A stretch of DNA of 55,265 nucleotides from Gluconobacter albidus (GTDB taxonomy: Bacteria > Pseudomonadota > Alphaproteobacteria > Acetobacterales > Acetobacteraceae), in NCBI RefSeq assembly GCF_002723915.1, contig NZ_BEWL01000016.1:1-55265 (forward strand). Reading direction: 5' to 3'. This document shows, piece after piece, positions 17,727 to 26,633 of the stretch. Positions within the stretch are counted from its first letter, which is position 1. Each line of letters starts with the position of its first letter. Under the pieces are notes generated by a model, which saw only the letters and a program-made list of their open reading frames with translations, searched no databases and was not told where the DNA came from. The position numbers and the translations under genes were made by a program.

Positions 17727-18908
17727 TCAACCCGACTCGCCGTGACGATATGGTGAAAGAGTCAGCAGTTCCGCCGCCTCTGCCTGCAGGGCTGTCCGTT
17801 CCTCTTCCACGAAGGCTGCGACAGCCTGTCGCAGACCGGGATCGAGTATGGCATGGGCCGAGTGGGTGAAACTCGGGAGATAGCCACGCTGGATCTTGTG
17901 TTCGCCCTGCGCCCCGGCTTCAACACGGGAGAGGCCGTGTTCGATAGCAAAGGCGATCGCACGGTAATAGCACAGCTCGAAATGCAGGAAGGGCCAGTCG
18001 CCCTCACAGCCCCAGTTCCGCCCGAACAGCGCGTCGGTCCCCATGAGATTCAGGGCGCCTGCAACGGCTTTTCCATCATGATGGGCCATCATCAGGACCA
18101 CGCGGTCTCCGAGGCGCTCGGACAGCATGGGAAAGAAGCGCTCCGTCAGATAAGCGCTGCCCCATTTGCGGTCGATCGTGGACTGGTAGAAGCGGTAGAA
18201 CGCTTTCCAGTCTTCCGGCGTGATGTCGTCTCCGCGGAGCGTGCTGAAGGTCAGACCACAGGACTGGGCAGCACTGCGTTCCTTGCGGATGGATTTGCGT
18301 TTGCGGGAGGACAGCGCGGCCAGAAAATCGTCGAATGTCGTGTAGCCGTTATTCTGCCAGTGATACTGAAGGCCTGTGCGTGGCAGATAGCCAGCCCCGG
18401 TAAAGGCCTCGAGCGAAGCCGCGTCGCAGAAATTGGCGTGCAGGGAGGACAGGCCGAGTTGCGCCGTCGCCTGAATAAGCGCGGCGGCGAGGGCCTGCGC
18501 CACGGCCTGCGGATCCGGCAGATCCGGACGCAGCAGAAGCCTCGGGCCGGGCACCGGAGAGAACGGAACGGCGCAGACGAATTTGGGATAATAGCGGCCC
18601 CCCGCGGCTTCATAGGCGCGGGCCCAGTTCTGGTCGAAGACGTACTCGCCCCAGGAATGGGATTTTCCATAAAGCGGGGCGAGGGCGGCGATGGAGCCGT
18701 CCGGCGCGCGCAAGGCGGCATGACGGACCAGCCAGCCGGAGCGGTCCGCGACGGAACCGCTGTCTTCAAGGGCGGACAGGAAACCGAAGGAGACGAACGG
18801 ATTATCCGCTCCCGCACAGGCGTCCCAGGCTTCGGCCCCGATCTCGTGGATCGAGGCATGAAGGCTCAGGCTCCAGTCGGGGGACGGCATGGTCTCCGCT
18901 TCTCCCAT
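17727..18908 (-). CDS. COG3146/DUF482 GNAT-type acyltransferase
   Basis: Protein of 393 residues of the DUF482 (COG3146) family, related to peptidoglycan-bridge FemAB/GNAT enzymes. Typical stretches are WDACAGADNPFVSFGFLSALEDSG, PLYGKSHSWGEYVFDQNWARAY, YYPKFVCAVPFSPVPGPRLL, FLAALSSRKRKSIRKER and GAQGEHKIQRGYLPSFTHSAH. The family's substrate is not settled. Two starts (18908 and 18890) are both usable; the first has GGGAG six bases upstream. It follows ridA by 15 bases and so probably shares its transcript. Confidence 0.85.
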   Translation of the reverse strand: MGEAETMPSPDWSLSLHASIHEIGAEAWDACAGADNPFVSFGFLSALEDSGSVADRSGWLVRHAALRAPDGSIAALAPLYGKSHSWGEYVFDQNWARAYEAAGGRYYPKFVCAVPFSPVPGPRLLLRPDLPDPQAVAQALAAALIQATAQLGLSSLHANFCDAASLEAFTGAGYLPRTGLQYHWQNNGYTTFDDFLAALSSRKRKSIRKERSAAQSCGLTFSTLRGDDITPEDWKAFYRFYQSTIDRKWGSAYLTERFFPMLSERLGDRVVLMMAHHDGKAVAGALNLMGTDALFGRNWGCEGDWPFLHFELCYYRAIAFAIEHGLSRVEAGAQGEHKIQRGYLPSFTHSAHAILDPGLRQAVAAFVEEERTALQAEAAELLTLSPYRHGESG

Positions 18909-18923
18909 TCGGTTTCTCCCGTA

Positions 18924-19391
18924 TCAGGCGATTTCGAACAGCGCCTCGACCTCGACCGGCGCATTCACGGGCAGGCTCGGCACGCCGATCGTGGAGCGTG
19001 CATGGCGTCCGGCGTCACCGAACACGTCCACAGCCAGATCGGACGCGCCGTTCATGACGGTGGCGTGGTCGGTGAATTCCGGCGTGCAGGCAATGAAGCC
19101 GCCCAGACGGACAACGCGCGTGATACGGGAAAGATCGCCGTCGAGCGCGGCTTTGGCCTGCGCCAGAACATTGATGAGGCAGGCGCGGGCACAGGCCACA
19201 CCGGCATGGGCCGAAACTTCGTCACCCAGCTTGCCGGTGATAAGCAGCTTGCCGTCCACCAGCGGGAGCTGGCCGGACACGACGAGCAGGTTTCCCGTCC
19301 GTACGGTCGTGACGTAGTTCGCAACCGGAGCGGCTGCGACCGGCAGCGTGATGTCGAGGGCGGCGAGGCGGGATTCGGGGGTCGCGGTCAT
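18924..19391 (-). CDS. RidA/YjgF/UK114 family protein
   Basis: Small Rid-family protein of 155 residues, of the type that in RidA hydrolyses reactive 2-aminoacrylate and related enamines. Recognisable parts are YVTTVRTGNLLVVSGQLPLVDGKLLITGKLG, NVLAQAKAALDGDLSRITRVVRLGGFI and the C-terminal HARSTIGVPSLPVNAPVEVEALFEI, where the Arg matches the substrate carboxylate-binding Arg of active RidA. The ATG at 19391 has GGAG eight bases upstream; longer frames add 34 unrelated residues. It belongs to a subgroup that differs from enteric RidA, so the substrate may differ. Confidence 0.88.
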   Translation of the reverse strand: MTATPESRLAALDITLPVAAAPVANYVTTVRTGNLLVVSGQLPLVDGKLLITGKLGDEVSAHAGVACARACLINVLAQAKAALDGDLSRITRVVRLGGFIACTPEFTDHATVMNGASDLAVDVFGDAGRHARSTIGVPSLPVNAPVEVEALFEIA

Positions 19392-19489
19392 GGGAAAATC
19401 TCCGGTTGGGGCGCCCGGAACGGGCATCTGACAGGGCCATATGTTGAAGCGGGAACGGCCCGATGCCAAGGGGGCAAGCCGGAGCCGGG

Positions 19490-21283
19490 TCACGTTGGCA
19501 GGCTGTCGTCACCCGCAAGGCTTCTGCGGCTGCGTTCGAGTTCTTCGGCATAGCGGCGCAGGGCGTGCTGTTCGGTCAGGGTTCCGATCACCTGCCGGGA
19601 CTGGGGGTCCTCGACGACGACAAGCGCATCGGCCTCTGCTTTTTCGAACAGTTCGATCGCCTCGCGGATGTTCATAAGCGGTGTGAGCATGGCGTTACGG
19701 AACAGGGCCAGCGTTCTGATGGATGTCTGGTCGGCAGGGGCGGCGTGCAGTTCCGCCAGATGAACAATACCGTCATAGTGTCCCGCCTCATCAAGCAGCA
19801 CGATCCGCTGGGCCGAGCCGAGCGGAAAGAGGGTTTGTGCCCGGTTCACGGACGTCTCCGCCGGAAGGGTCCGGACCTGTCCGCGCATCATGCGGCGTAC
19901 ATTGAGTGAGCGCATCCAGCCGATATCGACAGCGGAACGGATGGATTCGCCCCGCAGATGGAAGCGCCATGTCGCGAAGCTGTAGCCGAACAGGCGACGC
20001 ACGGTCAGAAGAGACAGGACCGCAGCCACCAGCGTGGCACCGCTCATGGACACGCTACCAGTCAGTTCCAGCATCAGGCACACCATTGTCATGGGGCTGC
20101 CGATGACGGCTACGGCCATCGCGCTCATGCCGATCAGCGCGCAGGCCGTGACGGAATCCGGCGCAATGCCCAGCGGCGCCAGAAGTGTGCCGTAGATCGT
20201 CCCTGCCAGAGACCCAAGATACAGCGACGCGAAAAACAGCCCTCCGCGAAATCCGGACCCAATGCACAGGCACGACGCCAGCGCCTTCAGGAGCAACAGA
20301 ACGACGGCCATTCGCGCCGTGACATTGCCTGCAAAGACGGCACGCATCGCATCGTGCCCCGCTGACAGAACGGACGGATGAAGCGTTGCCAGCCCTCCCA
20401 CAATCAGACCGCCAACCGCAGGCCGCAGCCAGACCGGTCCGGGCATCCTGCGGAACAGCCCCTCCGTCTGGGTGACGCAGAACATCAGCCCGATGGCCGT
20501 CAGCGCCGTGAGAACACTGATGAGGACCGCCCCGGCCGTCCCTTCCCAGGACAGCGCTCCAGGAGAGGGAATGACAATGCCGGGCGGAACGCTGCCCAGA
20601 AAGCGTGTTACGCCCACGCCCGCCAGCGCGGCGACGGCCACGGGAGACAGGCTGCCCAGCGAGTAAGAGCCGATCACCAGCTCAAACGCATAGAACGCGC
20701 CAGCCACGGGGGCATCGAACGCTGCCCCGATCGCAGCCCCGGCCCCGGCCCCCACCAGAACGCGCAGATCCTCACGACGCACCCGGAAGGAGCGCCCTAT
20801 CCGGGAACCGAAGGCGGCCGCGATCTGGGTAAACCCGGCCTCAAGTCCGATGGAGCCACCCACGCCGTTGGACAGAACGGTCTGGCAGACGATGACCAGA
20901 CTGTCGCGCACCGACATGCGCCCGCCATGCAGCGCATTCGCCTCAATGGGGTCCACCGGGCTGCGCGGCATGATTTTTGCGATCAGCACCCCGAACAGAC
21001 CAATCATCAGCCCACCACCACCCAGCACAACCACTGTGCGGAGAGGCGGCAGAGCGTTCAAACCGGACAGATGACCGCCGGACACACCCGAAACGCCAAA
21101 AAGCAGTCTGTGCATCCAGAATGTGAGATGGGTCATGACGACCACACACAACCCTGACAGAATGCCGACAAACCCCGCCAGCACGCTCAGCCAGATCTCG
21201 TTGCCACGCACCAGCGTGCGCAGATTTGATGGCGCATGGGGAAACAGCCGCGCCTGAAAGCGGTTCATCCCCTGTCGCAGCAT
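19490..21283 (-). CDS. ClC-type chloride channel or chloride/proton antiporter with CBS domains
   Basis: Integral membrane protein of about 597 residues. GGSIGLEAGFTQ holds the gating Glu of the GxEGP motif and GSGFRGGLFFASLYLG the second selectivity-filter segment. About ten to eleven membrane helices are followed by a cytoplasmic CBS pair (MRGQVRTLPAETSVNRAQTLFPLGSAQRIVLLDEAGHYDGIV and RNAMLTPLMNIREAIELFEKAEADALVVVED). Such proteins move chloride, often against protons, and can aid acid resistance. The start is uncertain: an ATG at 21283 gives a short leader before the first helix, a TTG at 21427 would add 48 Pro-rich residues. Divergent from the esterase gene. Confidence 0.9.
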   Translation of the reverse strand: MLRQGMNRFQARLFPHAPSNLRTLVRGNEIWLSVLAGFVGILSGLCVVVMTHLTFWMHRLLFGVSGVSGGHLSGLNALPPLRTVVVLGGGGLMIGLFGVLIAKIMPRSPVDPIEANALHGGRMSVRDSLVIVCQTVLSNGVGGSIGLEAGFTQIAAAFGSRIGRSFRVRREDLRVLVGAGAGAAIGAAFDAPVAGAFYAFELVIGSYSLGSLSPVAVAALAGVGVTRFLGSVPPGIVIPSPGALSWEGTAGAVLISVLTALTAIGLMFCVTQTEGLFRRMPGPVWLRPAVGGLIVGGLATLHPSVLSAGHDAMRAVFAGNVTARMAVVLLLLKALASCLCIGSGFRGGLFFASLYLGSLAGTIYGTLLAPLGIAPDSVTACALIGMSAMAVAVIGSPMTMVCLMLELTGSVSMSGATLVAAVLSLLTVRRLFGYSFATWRFHLRGESIRSAVDIGWMRSLNVRRMMRGQVRTLPAETSVNRAQTLFPLGSAQRIVLLDEAGHYDGIVHLAELHAAPADQTSIRTLALFRNAMLTPLMNIREAIELFEKAEADALVVVEDPQSRQVIGTLTEQHALRRYAEELERSRRSLAGDDSLPT

Positions 21284-21450
21284 AATACGGACGCGGCCCG
21301 GAAAACGGCTTGCAGAACCGTCAGGGAACGCAGGCGGAGGGGGCGGCGAAGGGGCGGGACTGGTGGACAAGCGGGCTCCCGGGCGGCAGGTGTGATCCTG
21401 TTTGACGGCAAGCGGGCTGCCGATCAACAGCTGTCATGGAAGGATCACTG

Positions 21451-22218
21451 ATGAAACTGAATGTCATCGAACGCGGCGAAGGCCCGGAGACAGTCGTTTT
21501 CCTGCACGGGCTGTTCGGGCGGGCCCGGAATCTCGGCGTCCTCCAGCGCGGCGCCGCTGCGACCTTCCGGACGCTGGCGCTGGATCTGCGCAACCACGGA
21601 CACAGTCCGCACGGCCCCGCCAGCTACGCTCTCATGGCACAGGACGTGCTGGAAACGCTGGACGATCTGGGAATCGGTCGTTTTGCGGTCGTCGGACATT
21701 CCATGGGCGGCAAGGTGGCCATGATGCTCGCCCTGGCCGCCCCCGAGCGCGTCACGAAACTGCTGGTGGCGGATATTGCGCCCGCACGAACGGGGCATGG
21801 CCACCGCGAGATGATCTCGAAGCTGGACACCCTCACATTCCCCGCTTCGCTCGAACGCCGCGAAGGGCTGGACCTTCTGGAACCCATCACGGGCAGCAGA
21901 CCCGTCGCCGAACTCCTGCTGCAGAATATACGGCTGGGCGATTCGCCGGGCTGGAGCATCGGTTTCGACGACCTTTCCCGCGACATTCATGAGATCGAAA
22001 GCTGGCCCGACCTTCAGATTGCGCCTTACGAAGGGCCTGTCCTTTTTCTGCGTGGGGGTGCTTCGCCCTATGTCCGGCCCGAACATCACGATCCGATCCG
22101 GGCGCTCTTTCCGCAGGCGCTGATCCACTCCCTGCCTGATGCCGGACACTGGCTTCATGTGGAACAGCCCCGCGCGTTTCTTAAGGAAATGATGGAATTC
22201 CTTCAGGCCCCGGCCTGA
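21451..22218 (+). CDS. Alpha/beta-hydrolase, YbfF-type esterase
   Basis: Cytoplasmic hydrolase of 255 residues with all catalytic elements: FLHGLFGRARN oxyanion region, GHSMGGKVAM nucleophile elbow (Ser near 92), and DAGHWLHVEQP with the catalytic His. LDLRNHGHSP is typical of the YbfF/ABHD11 group, which hydrolyses short acyl esters and thioesters. AAGGA lies six bases before the ATG at 21451. It is divergent from the ClC gene; the intervening 170 bases must hold both promoters. A perfect inverted repeat covers its stop codon. Confidence 0.88.
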   Translation: MKLNVIERGEGPETVVFLHGLFGRARNLGVLQRGAAATFRTLALDLRNHGHSPHGPASYALMAQDVLETLDDLGIGRFAVVGHSMGGKVAMMLALAAPERVTKLLVADIAPARTGHGHREMISKLDTLTFPASLERREGLDLLEPITGSRPVAELLLQNIRLGDSPGWSIGFDDLSRDIHEIESWPDLQIAPYEGPVLFLRGGASPYVRPEHHDPIRALFPQALIHSLPDAGHWLHVEQPRAFLKEMMEFLQAPA

Positions 22219-22220
22219 AG
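22201..22220 (+). terminator. Perfect inverted repeat over the esterase stop codon
   Basis: CTTCAGGCC and GGCCTGAAG pair over nine bases around a two-base centre and include the TGA stop. No T run follows, so simple Rho-independent termination is doubtful; it may stabilise the 3' end. Confidence 0.4.
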
Positions 22221-22440
22221 GAAGACGTTACGATATCAAACCAGACGGAAGGGCGGCAGTTTTACGCGAATCATATCATTACGATTAAGCAACATAATGA
22301 GAATCTAATATATTAATATTTTGATAATTTAATAAAACTCAATTAAAATTAAAGTAAAAAAGTTACTTTTCTGAAAATTTAACGACTACAACATCACTGC
22401 CGGAACGGCGCATGTAATAAACTTCTTCAGGATTACGCTG
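22221..22440. other. AT-rich upstream region
   Basis: From about 22258 to 22380 the composition falls sharply to A and T (runs such as TAATATATTAATATTTTGATAAT) amid GC-rich genes. It is gene-free and lies before the 22441 gene, so it is a candidate promoter or nucleoid-protein binding region. No single promoter can be fixed by eye. Confidence 0.5.
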
Positions 22441-23169
22441 ATGTACGCTCTACTGTTCTCCGAGCCTTTGGTAAATCGTGCCGAAATGCGTGTCTTTACA
22501 CGAGAGAAAATCTATTCTTCTGCGCTGGCCCGGGGCGCAGCTCATGGCGATAAAGAGACTATTAAAGCCATGATGATCGGCTGGTGGCCTTTTATTCAGG
22601 CTTTCGAGCGCGCTATTGACGTACGCGTCGGCCATCTTCCCATCAAACCGCTCGTCCAGCGTTTCGGACAGGCCCGGATCAAGACCTTCTTTTCAGAAGC
22701 GCGTGAAGCCGTGCGGGAAATGAAGGAAGAAGAGGGCTCACACGCCATTCTCTGGGCTGACGGCGCAAAAGAATTCGGCCTCGACCTGTATGGAACCCAC
22801 TACGACACGCTTCCCACGGTCCAGAAGCTGATCGCCAATGCAGACAGCGAAGATCCCGTGGTCTTCTTCTCTTGGCTCGCAGCCGTCGAATACATTGCCG
22901 AAGAACTGGCTGCCTATCTCTGCCATGCTCCGAAGTTCACCAGTCTGTTCGCGAAGAAGCACTGGACCTGGGGTCTGGCGCATGACGAGCACGAACATGA
23001 CGGCCCGTCCCACCTGGAAATCGATGAGGATCTGGCCCGCGGATATTATCCGTCCAACGATCCGGACATCACTCGTGCAGCTCTGACGGCCAATATGCGC
23101 GAATGCATTGAAATGTTTGAAAAAGCCAGCCACGAGATTTACGACACGACGCCGGAAATGGCGCACTAA
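22441..23169 (+). CDS. Unrecognised helical protein, possibly haem-oxygenase-like fold
   Basis: A 242-residue protein, mostly helical, with no signal peptide. I do not recognise it firmly. The middle and end are rich in possible metal ligands: EEEGSHAILWADG (Glu96-98, His101), AAVEYIAEELAAYL (Glu150, Glu154) and HWTWGLAHDEHEHDGPSHLEIDEDLA (His174, 181, 184, 186, 191, Asp195). Such spaced Glu and His residues on helices suggest the TenA/PqqC/haem-oxygenase-like diiron fold, but the standard HxxxDxxH spacing is not seen exactly. The 180-base AT-rich leader suggests separate control. The next gene, a GGDEF-EAL protein, follows after 119 bases. Confidence 0.55.
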   Translation: MYALLFSEPLVNRAEMRVFTREKIYSSALARGAAHGDKETIKAMMIGWWPFIQAFERAIDVRVGHLPIKPLVQRFGQARIKTFFSEAREAVREMKEEEGSHAILWADGAKEFGLDLYGTHYDTLPTVQKLIANADSEDPVVFFSWLAAVEYIAEELAAYLCHAPKFTSLFAKKHWTWGLAHDEHEHDGPSHLEIDEDLARGYYPSNDPDITRAALTANMRECIEMFEKASHEIYDTTPEMAH

Positions 23170-23288
23170 CGAAACCTTAACCATTTAACAGCTATCTCCG
23201 TGTCCGGGGCGCCATACCCGAGGCGCGGAGATGTTGTCTGCAACAGATTCGCTCTCTGCAAAGAAAAACTTCATAAATTCCTGTCATC

Positions 23289-25742
23289 GTGGCACCCTCC
23301 TCCGCTATTGGGAAGGTTCATGATGTCTTTGCCTGTCTCACCGGCTTTTGTTGTCGCCTCCTGGTCATGCGCGACATAATGACAGCCGTCCTGACCCTGC
23401 TCAAACAAATGCGGCTTGCCCGACTTTTCCCCTTCCGGGCCGAAATCCCGGCAGGAGCAGAGGAAGAAATCCGCCTTTCGCGCTGCCGGGTCCTGCGCGG
23501 TCTGAACTTCTTCCATTTTGTTCCCCAGTTCAGCTGCGGCCCGATCGCAGGCCTGTGCCTGATGCGGAATTATCCGATGTACGGTGCGAGCATGTGCGGA
23601 GCTGTCCTGCTCCTGCTCCTGCTCTACAACATCTGCTTTTATGCGATCCCGACCGAAAAACTGGTCGACACCCGGCAGTCGTGGATCCTCAAGGGCCTCA
23701 ATTTCGCATTCGCTCTCTGCTGGATCACGCTTCCTCCCGTCGTGTTTCCTTATGGAGACGCCAATGACCGGGTTCTGGTCGCCGGCATTATGGTCGGGCT
23801 GACCGCGACGACCATTACGATGGTTCCCCTGACGGGCATGGGAGAAATCATCGCTTCCATGCTCATCCTGTCCTGCTGCTTCGCCCTTTTTCAGGCGTGG
23901 ACGATCGACCACGGAATTTTCTATTTTTACATCGCCATCGAAATGGCGGTCTATCTGTTCTTCGTCCTGTCACTGACGATGGCCGTGCGGACCCTGTTCA
24001 CGGCTTTTCTCGTCAGCCGGTATTCCCTCGAACAGCGCAACAGCATCGTCCAGCTTCTGCTTCGCAATGCCGATGACGACACCGGCGACTGGCTGTGGGA
24101 AACCTGCGCGTCAGGAAGTCTGCGCAATGTCTCGGCCAGTCTGGCCTCGGCTTTCGACAATAGCCGCGAGTGGCTTGAAACCCGTATCTTCTTCGACATC
24201 CTGTCCGATCTGGCAGGTCCGGCCGCTTTTGACGGTGACGAACGGACGGGGCTCGGGCGGCTGCGACAGTGCCTCGACAACCGAATCTTCTTCCGGGACA
24301 TCGTGGTCTCCGGAACCCTGCAGGGTCAGCAGCGCTTCTGGTCGCTGAGCGGACGCCCGGTTTTTCAGGACCGCACCTTCGTCGGCTATCGCGGCGTCGG
24401 GACGGACGTGACCCAGACGCACTGGGCGCAGGAAAGTGCCTCTTTCAGAGCGCGGCATGACCTTCTGACCGGCCTGCCCAACCGCGGCGCCTTCCTCGAC
24501 GACATGGAAACCTACCTCATCGAGACCGCACGCACCGGAGAGGCCTTTGCCCTGCTTAACCTCGATCTGGACGGCTTCAAACAGATCAACGACCGGCACG
24601 GCCATTCCGCCGGCGACGAGATGCTCCGGAAAGTCACGGTCGTCCTGAGCCGCACCCTGAGCGAACGTCACAGACTCTACCGTTTCGGCGGCGACGAATT
24701 CATGCTGCTCGAACGCCAGACAACACCGGCTCAGGCTTCCGCCACTGCATCGGGTCTGATCAATGCGCTAACGAACGTGCCCATCCGGGTTGGCGAAGGC
24801 GTACGCTGTGCTGTTGGTCTCAGCGTGGGAATCGTGCTGTCCATTGGCGGATCAGAACGCGTGGGCAGTCTGCTGGAAGCCAGCGATCTGGCGCTTTACG
24901 AGGCCAAGAGCCTCGGAGGCCACACGCATCGCTTCTACAATCCGGAACTGCGGACTGTAGCCAAGCGGAACCGGGATTTGATCCGCGCGCTCCCCGAGGC
25001 ACTGGACAAAGGAGAGCTGGGCATTGTCTACCAGCCTTTCTTCAACACCCAGAGCCAGAAGCTCTGCGGATTCGAGGCGCTGATCCGCTGGTCTCATCCC
25101 GAATATGGCCGCGTTCCCCCCGAGCGGATCATCCAGCTTGCCGAAGAGGCCGGCCTGATCCAGAAGCTCGGCGTCTATGTCATGGAACGGGCCTGCCTCT
25201 TTGCCTGCGAATGGGAAGAGGGGCTTGTCCTGTCGATCAATGTCTCGGTCGGGCAGCTTGAGGCCCCAACCTTCCTCAAGGATACGTTCCGGGTTCTTGA
25301 AAAAACCGGCTTCCCGGCCCGCTGTCTCCAGATCGAGATGACCGAAAACATCTTCATGGAGCCGGATGCCGCAACCTTCACGCTGCTGAGCCGCCTTCAG
25401 AGCGCCGGGATTTCCATTGCGCTCGACGATTTCGGCAAGGGCTTCTCATCGCTCGGATATCTGCGCTTCTTCCCGTTCTCGAAAATCAAGCTGGACGGTC
25501 TGTTCGTCAGAGACATGCTGCGTGAGTCCCGGGCAGCCTCCATCGTGCGTGCTGTGGTAGACCTGTCGATCGACCTGGGTGTGGCCGTGACCGCTGAAGG
25601 CGTGGAAAGTCAGGAACAGCTTTCCTACCTGCGGCGCCTGGGCTGCACGGAAGTTCAGGGTTATCTGCTGTCACGTCCTCTTTCGCCCGAAGACACCCGT
25701 CAGTTCATGACGACGGCCCCGGCTGTCATGGAAGCGTCCTGA
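23289..25742 (+). CDS. Membrane-bound GGDEF-EAL cyclic-di-GMP protein
   Basis: Inner-membrane regulator of cyclic di-GMP. Several membrane helices in the first 240 residues (NFFHFVPQFSCG.., VLVAGIMVGLTATTITMVPL) replace a known sensor domain, followed by a PAS-like region, a GGDEF domain with intact RFGGDEF (about residue 464), and an EAL domain with intact FEALIRW (about 594), NVSVGQLE, EMTENIF, DDFGKGFSSLGYL and EGVES. Both the cyclase and phosphodiesterase motifs look complete, so either direction is possible. The start is uncertain: a GTG at 23289 or ATGs at 23367 and 23379. It probably acts on motility, cellulose or biofilm. Convergent with the alkA-like gene. Confidence 0.92.
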   Translation: MAPSSAIGKVHDVFACLTGFCCRLLVMRDIMTAVLTLLKQMRLARLFPFRAEIPAGAEEEIRLSRCRVLRGLNFFHFVPQFSCGPIAGLCLMRNYPMYGASMCGAVLLLLLLYNICFYAIPTEKLVDTRQSWILKGLNFAFALCWITLPPVVFPYGDANDRVLVAGIMVGLTATTITMVPLTGMGEIIASMLILSCCFALFQAWTIDHGIFYFYIAIEMAVYLFFVLSLTMAVRTLFTAFLVSRYSLEQRNSIVQLLLRNADDDTGDWLWETCASGSLRNVSASLASAFDNSREWLETRIFFDILSDLAGPAAFDGDERTGLGRLRQCLDNRIFFRDIVVSGTLQGQQRFWSLSGRPVFQDRTFVGYRGVGTDVTQTHWAQESASFRARHDLLTGLPNRGAFLDDMETYLIETARTGEAFALLNLDLDGFKQINDRHGHSAGDEMLRKVTVVLSRTLSERHRLYRFGGDEFMLLERQTTPAQASATASGLINALTNVPIRVGEGVRCAVGLSVGIVLSIGGSERVGSLLEASDLALYEAKSLGGHTHRFYNPELRTVAKRNRDLIRALPEALDKGELGIVYQPFFNTQSQKLCGFEALIRWSHPEYGRVPPERIIQLAEEAGLIQKLGVYVMERACLFACEWEEGLVLSINVSVGQLEAPTFLKDTFRVLEKTGFPARCLQIEMTENIFMEPDAATFTLLSRLQSAGISIALDDFGKGFSSLGYLRFFPFSKIKLDGLFVRDMLRESRAASIVRAVVDLSIDLGVAVTAEGVESQEQLSYLRRLGCTEVQGYLLSRPLSPEDTRQFMTTAPAVMEAS

Positions 25743-25748
25743 TCCGAT

Positions 25749-26396
25749 TCAGGCCGTCAGGGGGTTGGGAGCCGTTTTCTTTCCTTCTTCCGCCATACGC
25801 CAGCAGTACCAGGCCAGTGTTGAACGATAGGGAGAGAAACGCGCCGTTTCCTCTTTTAGCGCCTTTGGCTTTGGGGGCAGTTCCAGTCCGCGCAGACGAC
25901 GCCAGCCTTCCCGGACACCGAAATCATCAACAGGCATCACGTCCGGACGGTTCAGCGTGAACATCAGCAGCATCTCGACGGTCCAGCGCCCGATCCCACG
26001 CAGGGTCACGAGGCGCACGATCAGCTCTTCATCCGTCATGGTCCGGGCATCGGCACGGCTGGGAACAGTTCCATCCAAACGGGCCTGTGCCACACCCCGC
26101 ATGGCCAGAAGCTTGTTTCCCGAAAGACCGCAGGCACGCAGGCTTTCCTCGGACAGCTCCAGAAGTCTGCCGGGAGACGGCGGTGCACCGTCTCCCGTAC
26201 CCTGTTCCCCGAGCAGACAGAGGCGCCCGAAAATCTTTCGCGCCGCGGCTCCGTGAAGCTGCTGTCCGGCAATGGCGCGCAGAAGGGCATCGTAGGGTTC
26301 CTGCCCGTCGTCACCACGCAGGGTGCAGGGGCCGATGCGCGCAATGGCCGCCGCCAGACCGGGATCGGAGCCAAGAAGTGTGGCATAATCAGCCAT
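25749..26396 (-). CDS. DNA-3-methyladenine glycosylase II, AlkA-like
   Basis: Base-excision repair enzyme of 215 residues that removes alkylated purines. The helix-hairpin-helix is LRGIGRWTVEMLLMF and the catalytic Asp lies in PVDDFGVREGWR. AIAGQQLHGAAARKIFGRL is the typical early helix of the superfamily. The ATG at 26396 starts MADYATLLG; the longer frame adds 28 residues without homology. It lacks the N-terminal domain of E. coli AlkA, as in many short alphaproteobacterial versions. Stands alone and convergent with the GGDEF-EAL gene. Confidence 0.9.
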   Translation of the reverse strand: MADYATLLGSDPGLAAAIARIGPCTLRGDDGQEPYDALLRAIAGQQLHGAAARKIFGRLCLLGEQGTGDGAPPSPGRLLELSEESLRACGLSGNKLLAMRGVAQARLDGTVPSRADARTMTDEELIVRLVTLRGIGRWTVEMLLMFTLNRPDVMPVDDFGVREGWRRLRGLELPPKPKALKEETARFSPYRSTLAWYCWRMAEEGKKTAPNPLTA

Positions 26397-26633
26397 CGGA
26401 CATGCGCCTTTCCGGAAGTTAAGGTTCGGGTGACTCTTTGTGTCTTTCGTGGGTCTCGCATTACTGCCATGATATGCCAAGACAGACGCCCACCCTCAGC
26501 CCCGGATAACCAGCCTGCCGGATGACAACCCCGACCGCCCTGGTGCAAAAGGTCTGGCGATGATGCGACGCCACCTTCTCCTTGCCGACCGGCTGTTTTC
26601 TGCCAGGTCCTTTCCCGACGGACGGTCCCGCCC

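Noticed and set aside
17853-19553. Long + strand frame of 566 codons
   Set aside because: Runs opposite the COG3146 and ridA genes, which have family motifs; composition fits a shadow frame.
23204-23232. ATCTCCG / CGGAGAT inverted repeat before the GGDEF-EAL gene
   Set aside because: Short arms, a 15-base loop and no conserved context; could be chance.
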